This document shows positions 35,421 through 43,949 of a stretch of 64,000 bases of DNA, piece by piece (the stretch's first letter is position 1; every line of letters begins with the position of its first letter). Made by a program: the position numbers and the translations under genes. The stretch lies in the NCBI RefSeq assembly GCF_030814215.1, contig NZ_JAUSUT010000001.1:3844001-3908000 (forward strand). Reading direction: 5' to 3'. This DNA is from Amycolatopsis thermophila (GTDB lineage Bacteria; Actinomycetota; Actinomycetes; Mycobacteriales; Pseudonocardiaceae). The notes under the pieces are model-generated. The model had not been told where the DNA came from. It searched no databases and worked only from the letters and a program-made list of their open reading frames with translations.

Positions 35421-35451
35421 GGCCCGCGTGCGCGTACCTGTCGGCCTGCCG
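35421..35451. repeat. 31-bp direct repeat, copy 1
   Basis: GGCCCGYGTGCGCGTACCTG followed by TCGGCCTGYCG; a second copy lies at 35628-35658, with two mismatches. The first copy is outside and the second inside the duplicated attachment sites, so it may be a remnant of the integrated element's other duplications. Confidence 0.6.
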
Positions 35452-35481
35452 GTTGCGGAGGTAGCGGGTGAGCCCCTGGCC

Positions 35482-35553
35482 GGGACGGGTTCGTGCCGGT
35501 CAACCGCAGTTGTGTGGGCGCAGCGGGGTTCGAACCTGCGACCCCCTCCTTGT
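35482..35553. repeat. 72-bp direct repeat, distal copy of tRNA-Val attachment site (attR-like)
   Basis: This 72-bp segment matches 35820-35891 at 70 positions. It holds the 3' half of a tRNA-Val from the anticodon loop to the end, plus about 33 bases beyond. One mismatch breaks a T-stem pair (GCAGG against CCCGC), so this half-copy is not functional. The boundary in the anticodon loop is a classic tyrosine-recombinase integration point. Confidence 0.8.
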
Positions 35554-35627
35554 TGCCGCGGCGCCGGGGTACGTGGGCGATGCCGTTCGCGGTCAGCGGG
35601 CCCCGGTTGTCTCGCCAAGCCACAGCT

Positions 35628-35658
35628 GGCCCGTGTGCGCGTACCTGTCGGCCTGTCG
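35628..35658. repeat. 31-bp direct repeat, copy 2
   Basis: Second copy of the repeat at 35421-35451, two mismatches, 207 bases downstream. It lies inside the presumed element relic, just past the stop of the integrase-like fragment on the minus strand. Confidence 0.6.
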
Positions 35659-35667
35659 CATCCGGAG

Positions 35668-35820
35668 TTACCCGGTGGGTTGGCGATTTTCGGTCTGTTC
35701 CTCGGCGAGTAGCCAGTTGCACCACTGCTTGAGTGCCCGTCGGCGGACCGAGCTGCCGTAGTTCTCGATGGCCCTCGAGCTTGTGTCGGCGGCCTCGAGG
35801 TCACGCAGCCGGTCGCGAAG
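35668..35820 (-). pseudogene. tyrosine recombinase (integrase) N-terminal fragment
   Basis: A 50-codon open segment ends in TAA at 35668. Its translation includes LRDRLRDLEAADTSS, AIENYGSSVRRRALKQW and NWLLAEEQ, which resembles the SAM-like core-binding domain of phage-type integrases (pattern S-x-R-T-I-x-x-Y ... W-L). There is no catalytic domain. It begins at the inner edge of the tRNA-linked repeat, where an int gene of an integrative element is normally found. Short and divergent, so the assignment is tentative. Confidence 0.45.
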
Positions 35821-35891
35821 GGACGAGTTCGTGCCGGTCAACCGCAGTTGTGTGGGCGCAGCAGGGTTCGAACCTGCGACCCCCTCCTTGT
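35820..35891. repeat. 72-bp direct repeat, tRNA-proximal copy (attL-like)
   Basis: Identical to 35482-35553 except for two positions (35826 and 35863), 338 bases apart. This copy includes the 3' half of the intact tRNA-Val. Together the pair looks like the two attachment sites left by an integrative element. Confidence 0.8.
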
Positions 35892-35924
35892 AAGGGAGGT
35901 GCTCTTCCGCTGAGCTATGCGCCC
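35853..35924 (-). tRNA. tRNA-Val (UAC)
   Basis: A 72-base cloverleaf on the minus strand: acceptor GGGCGCA/TGCGCCC with discriminator A, D-arm GCTC/GAGC, anticodon stem CCTCC/GGAGG with loop CTTACAA (anticodon UAC, reading GUA), and T-arm GCAGG-TTCGAAC-CCTGC. The CCA end is not encoded. The only tRNA gene in the window. Confidence 0.95.
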
Positions 35925-35965
35925 TCGGCCGGCGGCACCCGGATCGGGCACCGCCGGCGGGAGGA

Positions 35966-36430
<465 letters not shown>

Positions 36431-36492
36431 CGAAGCACCTTTCCGCATCGCCAACGTTGCTCTTCCGCACGCCTACCTTAGCGTGCGGGGTC

Positions 36493-36924
36493 TCAGCGCT
36501 GCTTCGACTTCGATTTCGGCGAGACCAGCTTCGTGCCGGACCAGTTGGGCCCGACGCTGATGTTGGAGGTCTGCGCGAGCCCGACGGTGGGCACCGCCTC
36601 GGCGATCTCGCTCGGCTCCACGTGCCCGGGCTGCCCGGTCTTGGGCGTCAGGACCCAGATGATGCCGTTCTCGTCCAGCGGCGACCGCGCGTCCATGATC
36701 GCGTCGACCAGGTCCCCGTCGTCCTCCCGCCACCACAGCAGGACCACGTCGATGACCTCGTCGGCGTCCTCGTCGAGGAGATCGCCGCCGATATGTTCTT
36801 CGATCGCGGCACGCAGGTCGTCGTCGACGTCCTCGTCCCACCCGATCTCCTGAACCACCATGTCCGGCTTGATGCCAAGCCTCTCGGCGACGCTGCTGTA
36901 CTCAGCGTCTCCCGCGGCGACCAC
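36493..36924 (-). CDS. DUF3052 family protein
   Basis: A 143-residue acidic protein of the actinobacterial DUF3052 family. The conserved core is MVVQEIGWDEDVDDDLR and VVLLWWREDDGDLVDAIMDAR followed by WVLTPKTGQPGHVEPSEIAEA. Function unknown. The frame begins at GTG 36933, but GGAGG is only one base from that codon; GTG 36924 has better spacing (10) and is chosen. It is divergent from aceE, a linkage kept in many actinobacteria. Confidence 0.9.
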   Translation of the reverse strand: MVAAGDAEYSSVAERLGIKPDMVVQEIGWDEDVDDDLRAAIEEHIGGDLLDEDADEVIDVVLLWWREDDGDLVDAIMDARSPLDENGIIWVLTPKTGQPGHVEPSEIAEAVPTVGLAQTSNISVGPNWSGTKLVSPKSKSKQR

Positions 36925-37143
36925 TGCAGTCACTCCTCCAACTCACGACGCGAACGGCACGGTGCCGCCCGCTCTCGACATACGGATGGGGCTAGCGAAC
37001 ACGCCCGGAGCCTCCGGCGCAACCGTCCACACCGGATCTCTGTCAACTCGTAGCGCAGCGTAGGGCCGCGCGGGCTGTGTTCGCGACCGCAAAACGACCC
37101 TCGACGGGACCACTCCGGGCACACCTGGCCTAGTGTGGTCATA

Positions 37144-37164
37144 ACGCGCGCGCGTGCGCGCGCG
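37144..37164. other. 21-bp alternating purine-pyrimidine tract
   Basis: An unbroken A-C-G-C-G... run of 21 bases, nearly all CG dinucleotides, in the aceE upstream region. Such runs can adopt Z-DNA under negative supercoiling and are also self-complementary. Whether this matters for expression is unknown. Confidence 0.75.
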
Positions 37165-37221
37165 GACTGAGGTGAACGTTACCGCCCAGTAGCGATGACG
37201 GGAAGCCCCGATCAGACGAAC

Positions 37222-37275
37222 ATGACAGAGAGGGCACGGCGACCAGACGCATCCGTGTCCCGCAACGCGAAGTGA
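37222..37275 (+). CDS. possible 17-codon leader ORF upstream of aceE
   Basis: ATG at 37222 to TGA at 37273-37275 encodes MTERARRPDASVSRNAK. It ends 18 bases before the TTG start of aceE and just before its ribosome site. It has no good ribosome site of its own. It may be chance, or a leader peptide whose translation affects aceE. Confidence 0.25.
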   Translation: MTERARRPDASVSRNAK

Positions 37276-37293
37276 GAACGGCGAGGAGATCCC

Positions 37294-40101
37294 TTGGCCC
37301 CCCAGAACGACCAGGCCGCAGGCACCGGTGCCGGCACCGATCGGGCTCCGGCCCGGGTCCGCGTCATCCGTGACGGGCTGGCGGCCCACCTGCCCGACAT
37401 CGACCCCGAGGAGACCGCCGAATGGCTGGACTCCTTCGACGAGGCACTCGCCCGGGGTGGCCAGCAGCGCGCCCGCTACCTGATGCTGCGGATCCTGGAA
37501 CGCGCCCGTGAGCGCAACGTCGGCGTGCCGCCGCTGACCGCGACGGACTACGTCAACACCATCCCCACGGAGAACGAGCCCTGGTTCCCCGGCGACGAGG
37601 AGATCGAGCGCCGCTACCGGGCCTACATCCGCTGGAACGCGGCGATCATGGTGCACCGGGCGCAGCGCCCCGGTGTGAGCGTCGGCGGCCACATCTCCAC
37701 GTACGCGTCCTCGGCCGCGCTGTACGAGGTCGGCTTCAACCACTTCTTCCGGGGCAAGGACCACTCCGGCGGCGGCGACCACGTCTACATCCAGGGCCAC
37801 GCCTCACCCGGCATCTACGCCCGCGCCTACCTCGAGGGACGGCTGTCGGAGCAGCAGCTGGACGGGTTCCGCCAGGAGCTGTCGCACGCCGGCGAGGGCG
37901 GCGGCCTGCCGTCGTACCCGCACCCGCGGCTGATGCCGGGCTTCTGGGAGTACCCGACGGTCTCGATGGGCCTGGGCCCGATGAACGCGATCTACCAGGC
38001 CCGGTTCAACCGGTACCTGCGCGACCGCGGCATCAAGGACACCTCCGACCAGCACGTGTGGGCGTTCCTCGGTGACGGCGAGATGGACGAGCCGGAGTCG
38101 CGCGGCCTGATCCACGTGGCCGCCGGTGAGGGCCTGGACAACCTGACCTTCGTCATCAACTGCAACCTGCAGCGGCTCGACGGCCCGGTGCGCGGCAACG
38201 GCAAGATCATCCAGGAGCTCGAGGCCTACTTCCGGGGCGCGGGCTGGAACGTGATCAAGGTCATCTGGGGCCGTGAGTGGGACGCGCTGCTGCACGCCGA
38301 CCGCGACGGCGCCCTGGTCAACCTGATGAACGTCACGCCGGACGGCGACTACCAGACGTACAAGGCCAACGACGGCGCCTACGTCCGCGAGCACTTCTTC
38401 GGCCGCGATCCGCGCACGAAGGACCTCGTCAAGGACCTCACCGACGCCGAGATCTGGAACCTCAAGCGCGGCGGCCACGACTACCGCAAGGTGTACGCGG
38501 CGTACAAGGCGGCGATGGAGCACCACGGCCAGCCGACCGTGATCCTGGCCCACACCATCAAGGGTTACGGCCTGGGCCCGGCGTTCGAGGGCCGCAACGC
38601 CACGCACCAGATGAAGAAGCTGACGCTCGACGACCTCAAGCTGTTCCGGGACGCGCAGCGCATCCCGATCAGCGACGAGGAGCTGGAGCGCGACCCGAAG
38701 CTGCCGCCGTACTACCACCCCGGCGCCAACTCGCCGGAGATCGAGTACATGCTCAGCCGCCGCAAGACGCTCGGCGGGTTCGTGCCGGAGCGGCGCAACC
38801 GGGCCAAGCCGCTGGTGCTCCCGGGTGACAAGGTCTACGAGGCCGTCCGGAAGGGCTCGGGCAAGCAGGAAGTCGCCACCACGATGGCGTTCGTGCGGCT
38901 GGTGCGCGAGCTGGCCAAGGACGGCGAGATCGGCCACCGGATCGTGCCGATCATCCCGGACGAGGCCCGCACCTTCGGCCTGGACTCGATGTTCCCGACG
39001 GCCAAGATCTACAACCCGCAGGGGCAGACCTACACGTCGGTGGACGCCAACCTGATGCTGGCGTACAAGGAGTCCGAGCACGGCCAGCTGCTGCACGAAG
39101 GCATCAACGAGGCCGGGTCGACGGCGTCGTTCACGGCGGTGGGCACGTCCTACGCCACGCACGGCGAGCCGATGATCCCGATCTACATCTTCTACTCGAT
39201 GTTCGGCTTCCAGCGCACCGGCGACGGCCTGTACGCGGCGGCGGACCAGATGGCGCGCGGGTTCGTGCTCGGCGCCACGGCCGGGCGCACCACGCTGACC
39301 GGTGAGGGCCTGCAGCACGCCGACGGGCATTCGCTGCTGCTGGCGCACACCAACCCCGCCGTGGTGGCCTACGACCCGGCGTGGTCGTTCGAGATCGCGC
39401 ACATCGTCCGGGACGGCCTGCGCCGCATGTACGGGGAGGGCGGCCCGGAGGGCAACGGCGAGAACGTCTTCTACTACGTCACGATCTACAACGAGCCCTA
39501 CCGGCAGCCGGCCGAGCCGGAGAACCTGGACGTGGCCGGGCTGCTCAAGGGCCTCTACCGGTACGCCGAGGCCCCGGCCGGCGACGGCCCGGAGGCGCAG
39601 ATCCTGGTCTCCGGTGTCACGATGCCGGACGCGCTCAAGGCGCAGGCGAAGCTGGCCGAGGAATGGGGCGTACGCGCGGCCGTGTGGTCGGCGACGTCGT
39701 GGTCGGAGCTGCGCCGCGAAGCGGTGGAGATCGACCGGGACAACCTGCTGCACCCGGCCGATTCGCCGCGCGTGCCGTACGTGACGCAGGCCCTGTCCGG
39801 CGCGGCCGGTCCGGTCGTGGCGGTCTCGGACTGGATGCGTGCCGTGCCCGACCTGATCCGCCCGTGGGTCCCGACCGACATGGTCACCCTCGGCACGGAC
39901 GGGTTCGGCTTCTCCGACACGCGTCCGGCGGCGCGGCGGCACTTCCTGGTCGACGCCGAGTCGATCACGGTCGCCACGCTGGCCGCGCTCGCCAAGCGCG
40001 GTGAGGTGCCGCAGGACAAGGTCGTCGAGGCCGCCCGCAAATACCGGATCGACGACGTGTCCGCGGCCGGCCCGCAGCTGACCGACGCCGGCAACGCCTG
40101 A
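37294..40101 (+). CDS. aceE: pyruvate dehydrogenase E1 component, homodimeric type
   Basis: A 935-residue thiamine-diphosphate enzyme, the decarboxylating subunit of the pyruvate dehydrogenase complex. The N-terminal third has [22 protein letters not shown], the ThDP-binding [10 protein letters not shown] is at about residue 265, and the C-terminal part has [14 protein letters not shown] and [15 protein letters not shown]. Length fits single-chain AceE (887-930). The TTG at 37294 follows GAGGAG by four bases; no ATG fits. A strong terminator ends the gene. E2 and E3 are not in the window. Confidence 0.96.
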   Translation: MAPQNDQAAGTGAGTDRAPARVRVIRDGLAAHLPDIDPEETAEWLDSFDEALARGGQQRARYLMLRILERARERNVGVPPLTATDYVNTIPTENEPWFPGDEEIERRYRAYIRWNAAIMVHRAQRPGVSVGGHISTYASSAALYEVGFNHFFRGKDHSGGGDHVYIQGHASPGIYARAYLEGRLSEQQLDGFRQELSHAGEGGGLPSYPHPRLMPGFWEYPTVSMGLGPMNAIYQARFNRYLRDRGIKDTSDQHVWAFLGDGEMDEPESRGLIHVAAGEGLDNLTFVINCNLQRLDGPVRGNGKIIQELEAYFRGAGWNVIKVIWGREWDALLHADRDGALVNLMNVTPDGDYQTYKANDGAYVREHFFGRDPRTKDLVKDLTDAEIWNLKRGGHDYRKVYAAYKAAMEHHGQPTVILAHTIKGYGLGPAFEGRNATHQMKKLTLDDLKLFRDAQRIPISDEELERDPKLPPYYHPGANSPEIEYMLSRRKTLGGFVPERRNRAKPLVLPGDKVYEAVRKGSGKQEVATTMAFVRLVRELAKDGEIGHRIVPIIPDEARTFGLDSMFPTAKIYNPQGQTYTSVDANLMLAYKESEHGQLLHEGINEAGSTASFTAVGTSYATHGEPMIPIYIFYSMFGFQRTGDGLYAAADQMARGFVLGATAGRTTLTGEGLQHADGHSLLLAHTNPAVVAYDPAWSFEIAHIVRDGLRRMYGEGGPEGNGENVFYYVTIYNEPYRQPAEPENLDVAGLLKGLYRYAEAPAGDGPEAQILVSGVTMPDALKAQAKLAEEWGVRAAVWSATSWSELRREAVEIDRDNLLHPADSPRVPYVTQALSGAAGPVVAVSDWMRAVPDLIRPWVPTDMVTLGTDGFGFSDTRPAARRHFLVDAESITVATLAALAKRGEVPQDKVVEAARKYRIDDVSAAGPQLTDAGNA

Positions 40102-40114
40102 TCCGTTCCGTTTA

Positions 40115-40153
40115 CCGTGAAGGCCACTCCCACCGCGGGGGTGGCCTTCACGG
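40115..40153 (+). terminator. aceE terminator
   Basis: CCGTGAAGGCCACTCCC pairs with GGGGGTGGCCTTCACGG along 17 bp with one mismatch, five-base loop, beginning 13 bases after the aceE stop. Confidence 0.8.
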
Positions 40154-40175
40154 TCCTGAGCGTGAGGATGTCCCG

Positions 40176-41387
40176 ATGACGCGACGCCGACTGCCCAAGC
40201 CCAGTGAGCTGCGGGAGATCCTGCGGCCGAAACCGGTGAAACTGAACCCGACCGAACGCCGTCTGGCGAACGCGCACACGATCGCCGACCTGCGCACCGT
40301 CGCCCGCCGCCGCACGCCGCGCGCGGTGTTCGACTACACCGATGGCGCCGCGGAGCTCGAGGACAGCCTGCGCCGCGCCCGCCAGGCGTTCCGCAGCGTG
40401 GAATTCCACCCCAACGTGCTCCGCGGAGTGTCCGATGTGGACACCAGCGTGTCGATCCTGGGCGAGGAGTCGGCGCTGCCGTTCGCCTTCGCGCCCACCG
40501 GGTTCACGCGGATGATGCACCACGAGGGGGAACGGGCGGTGGTCCGGGTGGCGCAACGGGAACGCATCCCGTACGCCCTGTCGACGATGGGCACCACCTC
40601 GATCGAGGACGTCGCCGAGGCCGCGCCGCACGCGCGGAAGTGGTTCCAGCTCTACGTGTGGCGCGACCACGCGGCGGGCCGGGAGCTGATGCAACGAGCC
40701 GAGGCGTGCGGGTACGACACGTTGTTGCTCACCGTCGACACCCCGGTTGCCGGAGCGCGGATGCGGGACGTGCGCAACGGCCTGACCATCCCGCCGACGC
40801 TGACGCTGCGCACGTTCCTGGACGGCGCGACGCACCCGGCGTGGTGGTTCAACCTGCTCACCACCGAGCCGCTGAAGTTCGCCTCGTTCGGTTCGTGGAA
40901 CGGGACCGTCGCGGAGCTGATCAACGCCCTCTTCGACCCGACGCTCAGCTTCGACGATCTGGCGTGGGTGCGGGAGACGTGGCGCGGCAAGCTGGTCGTG
41001 AAGGGGATCCAGAACCCCGACGACGCCCGTGACGTGGTGAAGTGCGGCGCGGACGCGGTGGTGCTGTCCAACCACGGCGGCCGGCAGCTGGACCGCGCGC
41101 CGACGCCGCTCGAGCTGCTGACACCGACGCTGGACGCGGTGGGCGGCGACGCCGAGGTGTGGGTGGACACCGGGATCCTGTCGGGCGGCGACATCGTGGC
41201 GGCGTTGGCGCGCGGCGCGTCGGCTTGCTTGATCGGGCGGGCCTACCTGTACGGCCTGATGGCGGGCGGCGAGCGCGGCGTCCAGCGCTGCGTGGACATC
41301 CTGCGGGCCGAAATCGTGCGCACCATGCAGCTGCTGGGTGTGCGGACGGTCGCCGACCTCCAGCCGACCCACGCCACCCTGCGCTGA
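40176..41387 (+). CDS. lldD: FMN-dependent alpha-hydroxy acid dehydrogenase (LldD2-like)
   Basis: A 403-residue TIM-barrel flavoenzyme. The catalytic His300 is in VVLSNHGGRQLD, and the FMN phosphate site is near WVDTGILSGGDIVAALA. It oxidises L-lactate or a related 2-hydroxy acid to the oxo acid; it resembles mycobacterial LldD2. The N-terminus has no cytochrome b2 domain, so electrons go to quinone or another carrier. ATG at 40176 with GAGG upstream. It follows aceE, separated by a terminator, and fits with the lactate permease 5 kb away. Confidence 0.88.
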   Translation: MTRRRLPKPSELREILRPKPVKLNPTERRLANAHTIADLRTVARRRTPRAVFDYTDGAAELEDSLRRARQAFRSVEFHPNVLRGVSDVDTSVSILGEESALPFAFAPTGFTRMMHHEGERAVVRVAQRERIPYALSTMGTTSIEDVAEAAPHARKWFQLYVWRDHAAGRELMQRAEACGYDTLLLTVDTPVAGARMRDVRNGLTIPPTLTLRTFLDGATHPAWWFNLLTTEPLKFASFGSWNGTVAELINALFDPTLSFDDLAWVRETWRGKLVVKGIQNPDDARDVVKCGADAVVLSNHGGRQLDRAPTPLELLTPTLDAVGGDAEVWVDTGILSGGDIVAALARGASACLIGRAYLYGLMAGGERGVQRCVDILRAEIVRTMQLLGVRTVADLQPTHATLR

Positions 41388-41481
41388 CGGGGGACCCGGC
41401 CGCGGTCCGACGGCCGCACGGCAAGGTGCCCGTCACCGATAACGGGGTGCGGTGGGGAGCGGACACCGGCAAGCTCGCCCG

Positions 41482-42198
41482 GTGGATCGTGATCTCGTTT
41501 CGCGCCTGGCGCACTCCGACCATCCCATCGCGGCGCCGCTCGGTGACGATGCCGTCGCCGCCCTGCTGGGCCGTGCCGTGCCCGCCGAGGGCGCCCGCGT
41601 TCTGGACCTCGGCTGTGGCGGCGGCGAGTGGCTGCTGCGCGCCCTGGAGCTGCGGCCCGCGGCGCGGGCCGAAGGCGTGGACGTCGCCCGGGTGGCGCTC
41701 GACCACGCACGGCGCGAGGCCGGCCGGCGGGGACTCGCGGACCGGCTCGTGCTGCGGGAGCTGGACGCGGCCACCTTCACCGCCGACGAGCCCTTCGACG
41801 TCGTGCTCTGCGTCGGTTCCACGCACGCCTTCGGGGGTCTCCTCCCGGCCCTCGGCGCGGCTCGCAAGCTGCTCGCGCCGGGCGGGCGGGTCATCGTCGG
41901 CGAGGGGTACTGGGAACGCGACCCCAGCCCGCAGGCCGTGGAGATCTTCGGCGACCTCGCGGACCTGCCCACGACCGTCGACGCGGTGACCGACGACGGC
42001 TGGGTCCCGGTGTACGGGCACCTCAGCACGCGTCACGAGCTGGACGACTACGAGTGGTCCTGGACCGGCTCGCTCGCCGCGCGGGCCCTCGACCAGCCGG
42101 ACGTGCTCGCGACAGCGGCCGAGCACCGCCACGAATGGTTGCGCGGCTACCGCGACAGCTTCGGCTTCCTCACCCTGGTGCTCACGCCCCTGCCGTGA
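41482..42198 (+). CDS. class I SAM-dependent methyltransferase
   Basis: A 238-residue Rossmann methyltransferase. Motif I is VLDLGCGGGEWLLRAL, with the acidic end of strand 2 at VDVARVALDHAR; strand 4 is FDVVLCVGSTHAFGG, and the motif region RKLLAPGGRVIVGEGYWER follows. The substrate is unknown. GTG at 41482 begins the domain; no strong ribosome site. The next gene (ADP-ribosylglycohydrolase) starts 31 bases downstream on the same strand. Confidence 0.85.
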   Translation: MDRDLVSRLAHSDHPIAAPLGDDAVAALLGRAVPAEGARVLDLGCGGGEWLLRALELRPAARAEGVDVARVALDHARREAGRRGLADRLVLRELDAATFTADEPFDVVLCVGSTHAFGGLLPALGAARKLLAPGGRVIVGEGYWERDPSPQAVEIFGDLADLPTTVDAVTDDGWVPVYGHLSTRHELDDYEWSWTGSLAARALDQPDVLATAAEHRHEWLRGYRDSFGFLTLVLTPLP

Positions 42199-42229
42199 CG
42201 CACGACCACCAGACCCGTCCCCCGCTACC

Positions 42230-43171
42230 ATGAGCGCGGTGAGGGAACGCGCGCTCGCGGCACTGGCGGGGCTGGCCATCGGCGACGCGCTGGGCATGCC
42301 GACCGAAGGCCGATCGCCCGCGGAGATCGAGCCCGTCACCGGCTTCGCGGCCGCGCGGGGCCTGCCCGCGGGCGGGGTCACCGACGACACCCAGCAAACG
42401 GTCATCATGGCCCGCCTCCTCATCGAGGGGGACGGGCACATCGACCCGCACCGGCTCGCCGACGAACTCCTCGCTTGGGAACGCGACCTCCGGCGTCGCG
42501 GCATCAACGGCCTCCTCGGGCCCTCCACGCGCGCCGCGCTGCACGCCGTCGCCGCCGGGGAACCCCTCGAGAAAGCCGGGCGGTACGGCACCACGAACGG
42601 CGCGGCCATGCGGATCACGCCCGTGGGCATCGCGAACCCGCCCGACCTGCCGGACCTCGTCGACAAGACCGTCGAAGCCAGCTGGGTCACGCACAACACC
42701 GGCGTCGCCCTCGCCGGAGCAGCCGCGGTCGCCGCCGCCGTCAGCGCGGGCATCGACGGCGCCACCGTGCGCGAGGCCACGGACCTCGCCGTCGCGGCGG
42801 CGGAATCCGCCGCCCGGCGCGGGAACTGGGCCGCCGCCGGGGATGTCGCCGCGCGGATCGGCTGGGTGCGCACCCTGGACCTGGCCGACGTCGCGAGCCT
42901 CATCGGCACCAGCGTCGCGACCCAGGAGTCCGTGCCCGCCGCGTTCGCGGTGCTCGCCCACCTCGACGACCCCTGGGAGGCCTGCAAGTTCGCCGCGAGC
43001 ATGGGCGGCGACACCGACACGATCGCCGCCATCGTCGGCGCCGTCGCGGGCGCCTGCACCGGGCAGCGGGCGTTCCCCCGCGAAGCGGTGCGCACCGTGT
43101 CGGAGGTCAACGACCTCCCGCTGCCGGAGCTGGCCGACGGTCTGCTGGAACTGCGCGCCAAAACCCGGTGA
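42230..43171 (+). CDS. ADP-ribosylglycohydrolase family protein
   Basis: A 313-residue DraG/ARH-type hydrolase that removes ADP-ribose from proteins or small molecules using two Mg ions. Metal-binding motifs are TDDT at residues 51-54 and GGDTDT at 259-264. It opens with the family motif LAGLAIGDALGMPTEG. No ADP-ribosyltransferase is encoded nearby, so its target is unknown. It overlaps the convergent hydrolase gene by 65 bases, which is unusually long. Confidence 0.9.
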   Translation: MSAVRERALAALAGLAIGDALGMPTEGRSPAEIEPVTGFAAARGLPAGGVTDDTQQTVIMARLLIEGDGHIDPHRLADELLAWERDLRRRGINGLLGPSTRAALHAVAAGEPLEKAGRYGTTNGAAMRITPVGIANPPDLPDLVDKTVEASWVTHNTGVALAGAAAVAAAVSAGIDGATVREATDLAVAAAESAARRGNWAAAGDVAARIGWVRTLDLADVASLIGTSVATQESVPAAFAVLAHLDDPWEACKFAASMGGDTDTIAAIVGAVAGACTGQRAFPREAVRTVSEVNDLPLPELADGLLELRAKTR

Positions 43172-43949
43172 GCGCCGCGGCCGTCTCCTGTGGACGGTCC
43201 AGCTGCACGCAGTGCCCGGCGCCCGGGACGCCGACCGCGTCCCGGCCGAACCGCTTCGCCAGCCGCTGGTACTCCGCGTGCGAGCCGGTGAACTCGTCGT
43301 CCATCCCGTGCACGAACAGCAGTGGCACCCCGGAGCCCGCCAGCTCGCCGATCCCCGCGCGCGGACCGCACAGCAGCCGGGCGAACCCGATGAGGTGCCC
43401 GGCCCGCGTGGTCGACAACCGGGTGGTCATCAGGTCCAGCCGGTCCGGTTGCTCCCGCGCCCAGTGCTCGACGAGCGTCGCCAGGCCCGCCGGGCCCTCC
43501 GCCGCCACCGCGTCGGCGCACCAGGTCAGGAACCCGGTCTCCCGGTCCGAACCGGACAGCAGGCTGCCCAGCGACGTCAGGCTCCGGACGGATCGGGGAC
43601 AGGCGACGGCCGCCGCGTGCGCGACCGCGGCCCCCGCGCAGTGCGCGACGACGTGCGCCGGTGCGCCCTCGCCGACCTGGTCGACCACGGCCAGCAGGTC
43701 CTGGGCCATCGCGGACAGCGTGTAGGCGCTCGGATCGTCCGAACCGGGGCTTTCGTGCTGGCCGTGGTGGTCCACCGCCCACGCCGCGAACCCGGGCTCC
43801 GCCAGTACGGGCAGCAACGGCGCGAAGTCCTCTTTGGACCCGAGGTACCCGGGGACGAGCACCACCGGTTCGCCCTCGCCGGCCCGCAGCGCGGCGAACC
43901 GCCCGCGGTCGGTCTCGAGCAGAACGCTCGCGTCCGCCACCGTGGTCAC
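43107..43949 (-). CDS. alpha/beta hydrolase with Cys nucleophile
   Basis: A 280-residue alpha/beta hydrolase. The elbow reads A-H-C104-A-G, putting cysteine where serine is usual, as in dienelactone hydrolases and PHA synthases. Asp217/218 (HGMDDEFT) and His246 (GAGHCVQLDRP) complete a triad. The GTG start overlaps the glycosyltransferase stop by four bases, so it is the last gene of a coupled three-gene operon. The C-terminal 15 residues are low complexity. Substrate unknown. Confidence 0.82.
   Translation of the reverse strand: MTTVADASVLLETDRGRFAALRAGEGEPVVLVPGYLGSKEDFAPLLPVLAEPGFAAWAVDHHGQHESPGSDDPSAYTLSAMAQDLLAVVDQVGEGAPAHVVAHCAGAAVAHAAAVACPRSVRSLTSLGSLLSGSDRETGFLTWCADAVAAEGPAGLATLVEHWAREQPDRLDLMTTRLSTTRAGHLIGFARLLCGPRAGIGELAGSGVPLLFVHGMDDEFTGSHAEYQRLAKRFGRDAVGVPGAGHCVQLDRPQETAAALTGFWRAVPADRRPAPAAGGR

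Larger units (their letters stand above)
36925..37293. promoter_or_regulatory. divergent DUF3052/aceE control region
   Basis: A 369-base gap. It contains the alternating purine-pyrimidine tract at 37144-37164 and a 17-codon upstream ORF at 37222-37275. Promoters for both genes should be here, but no clear -35/-10 pair is visible. Confidence 0.5.

Noticed and set aside
35515-35553. A second tRNA-Val gene.
   Set aside because: Only the 3' half is present, the T-stem is mutated and there is no D-arm or 5' acceptor; it is an attachment-site copy.
37804-39942. A 712-codon antisense frame opposite aceE.
   Set aside because: Low-complexity Arg/His/Val-rich translation and complete overlap with AceE show it is a shadow.
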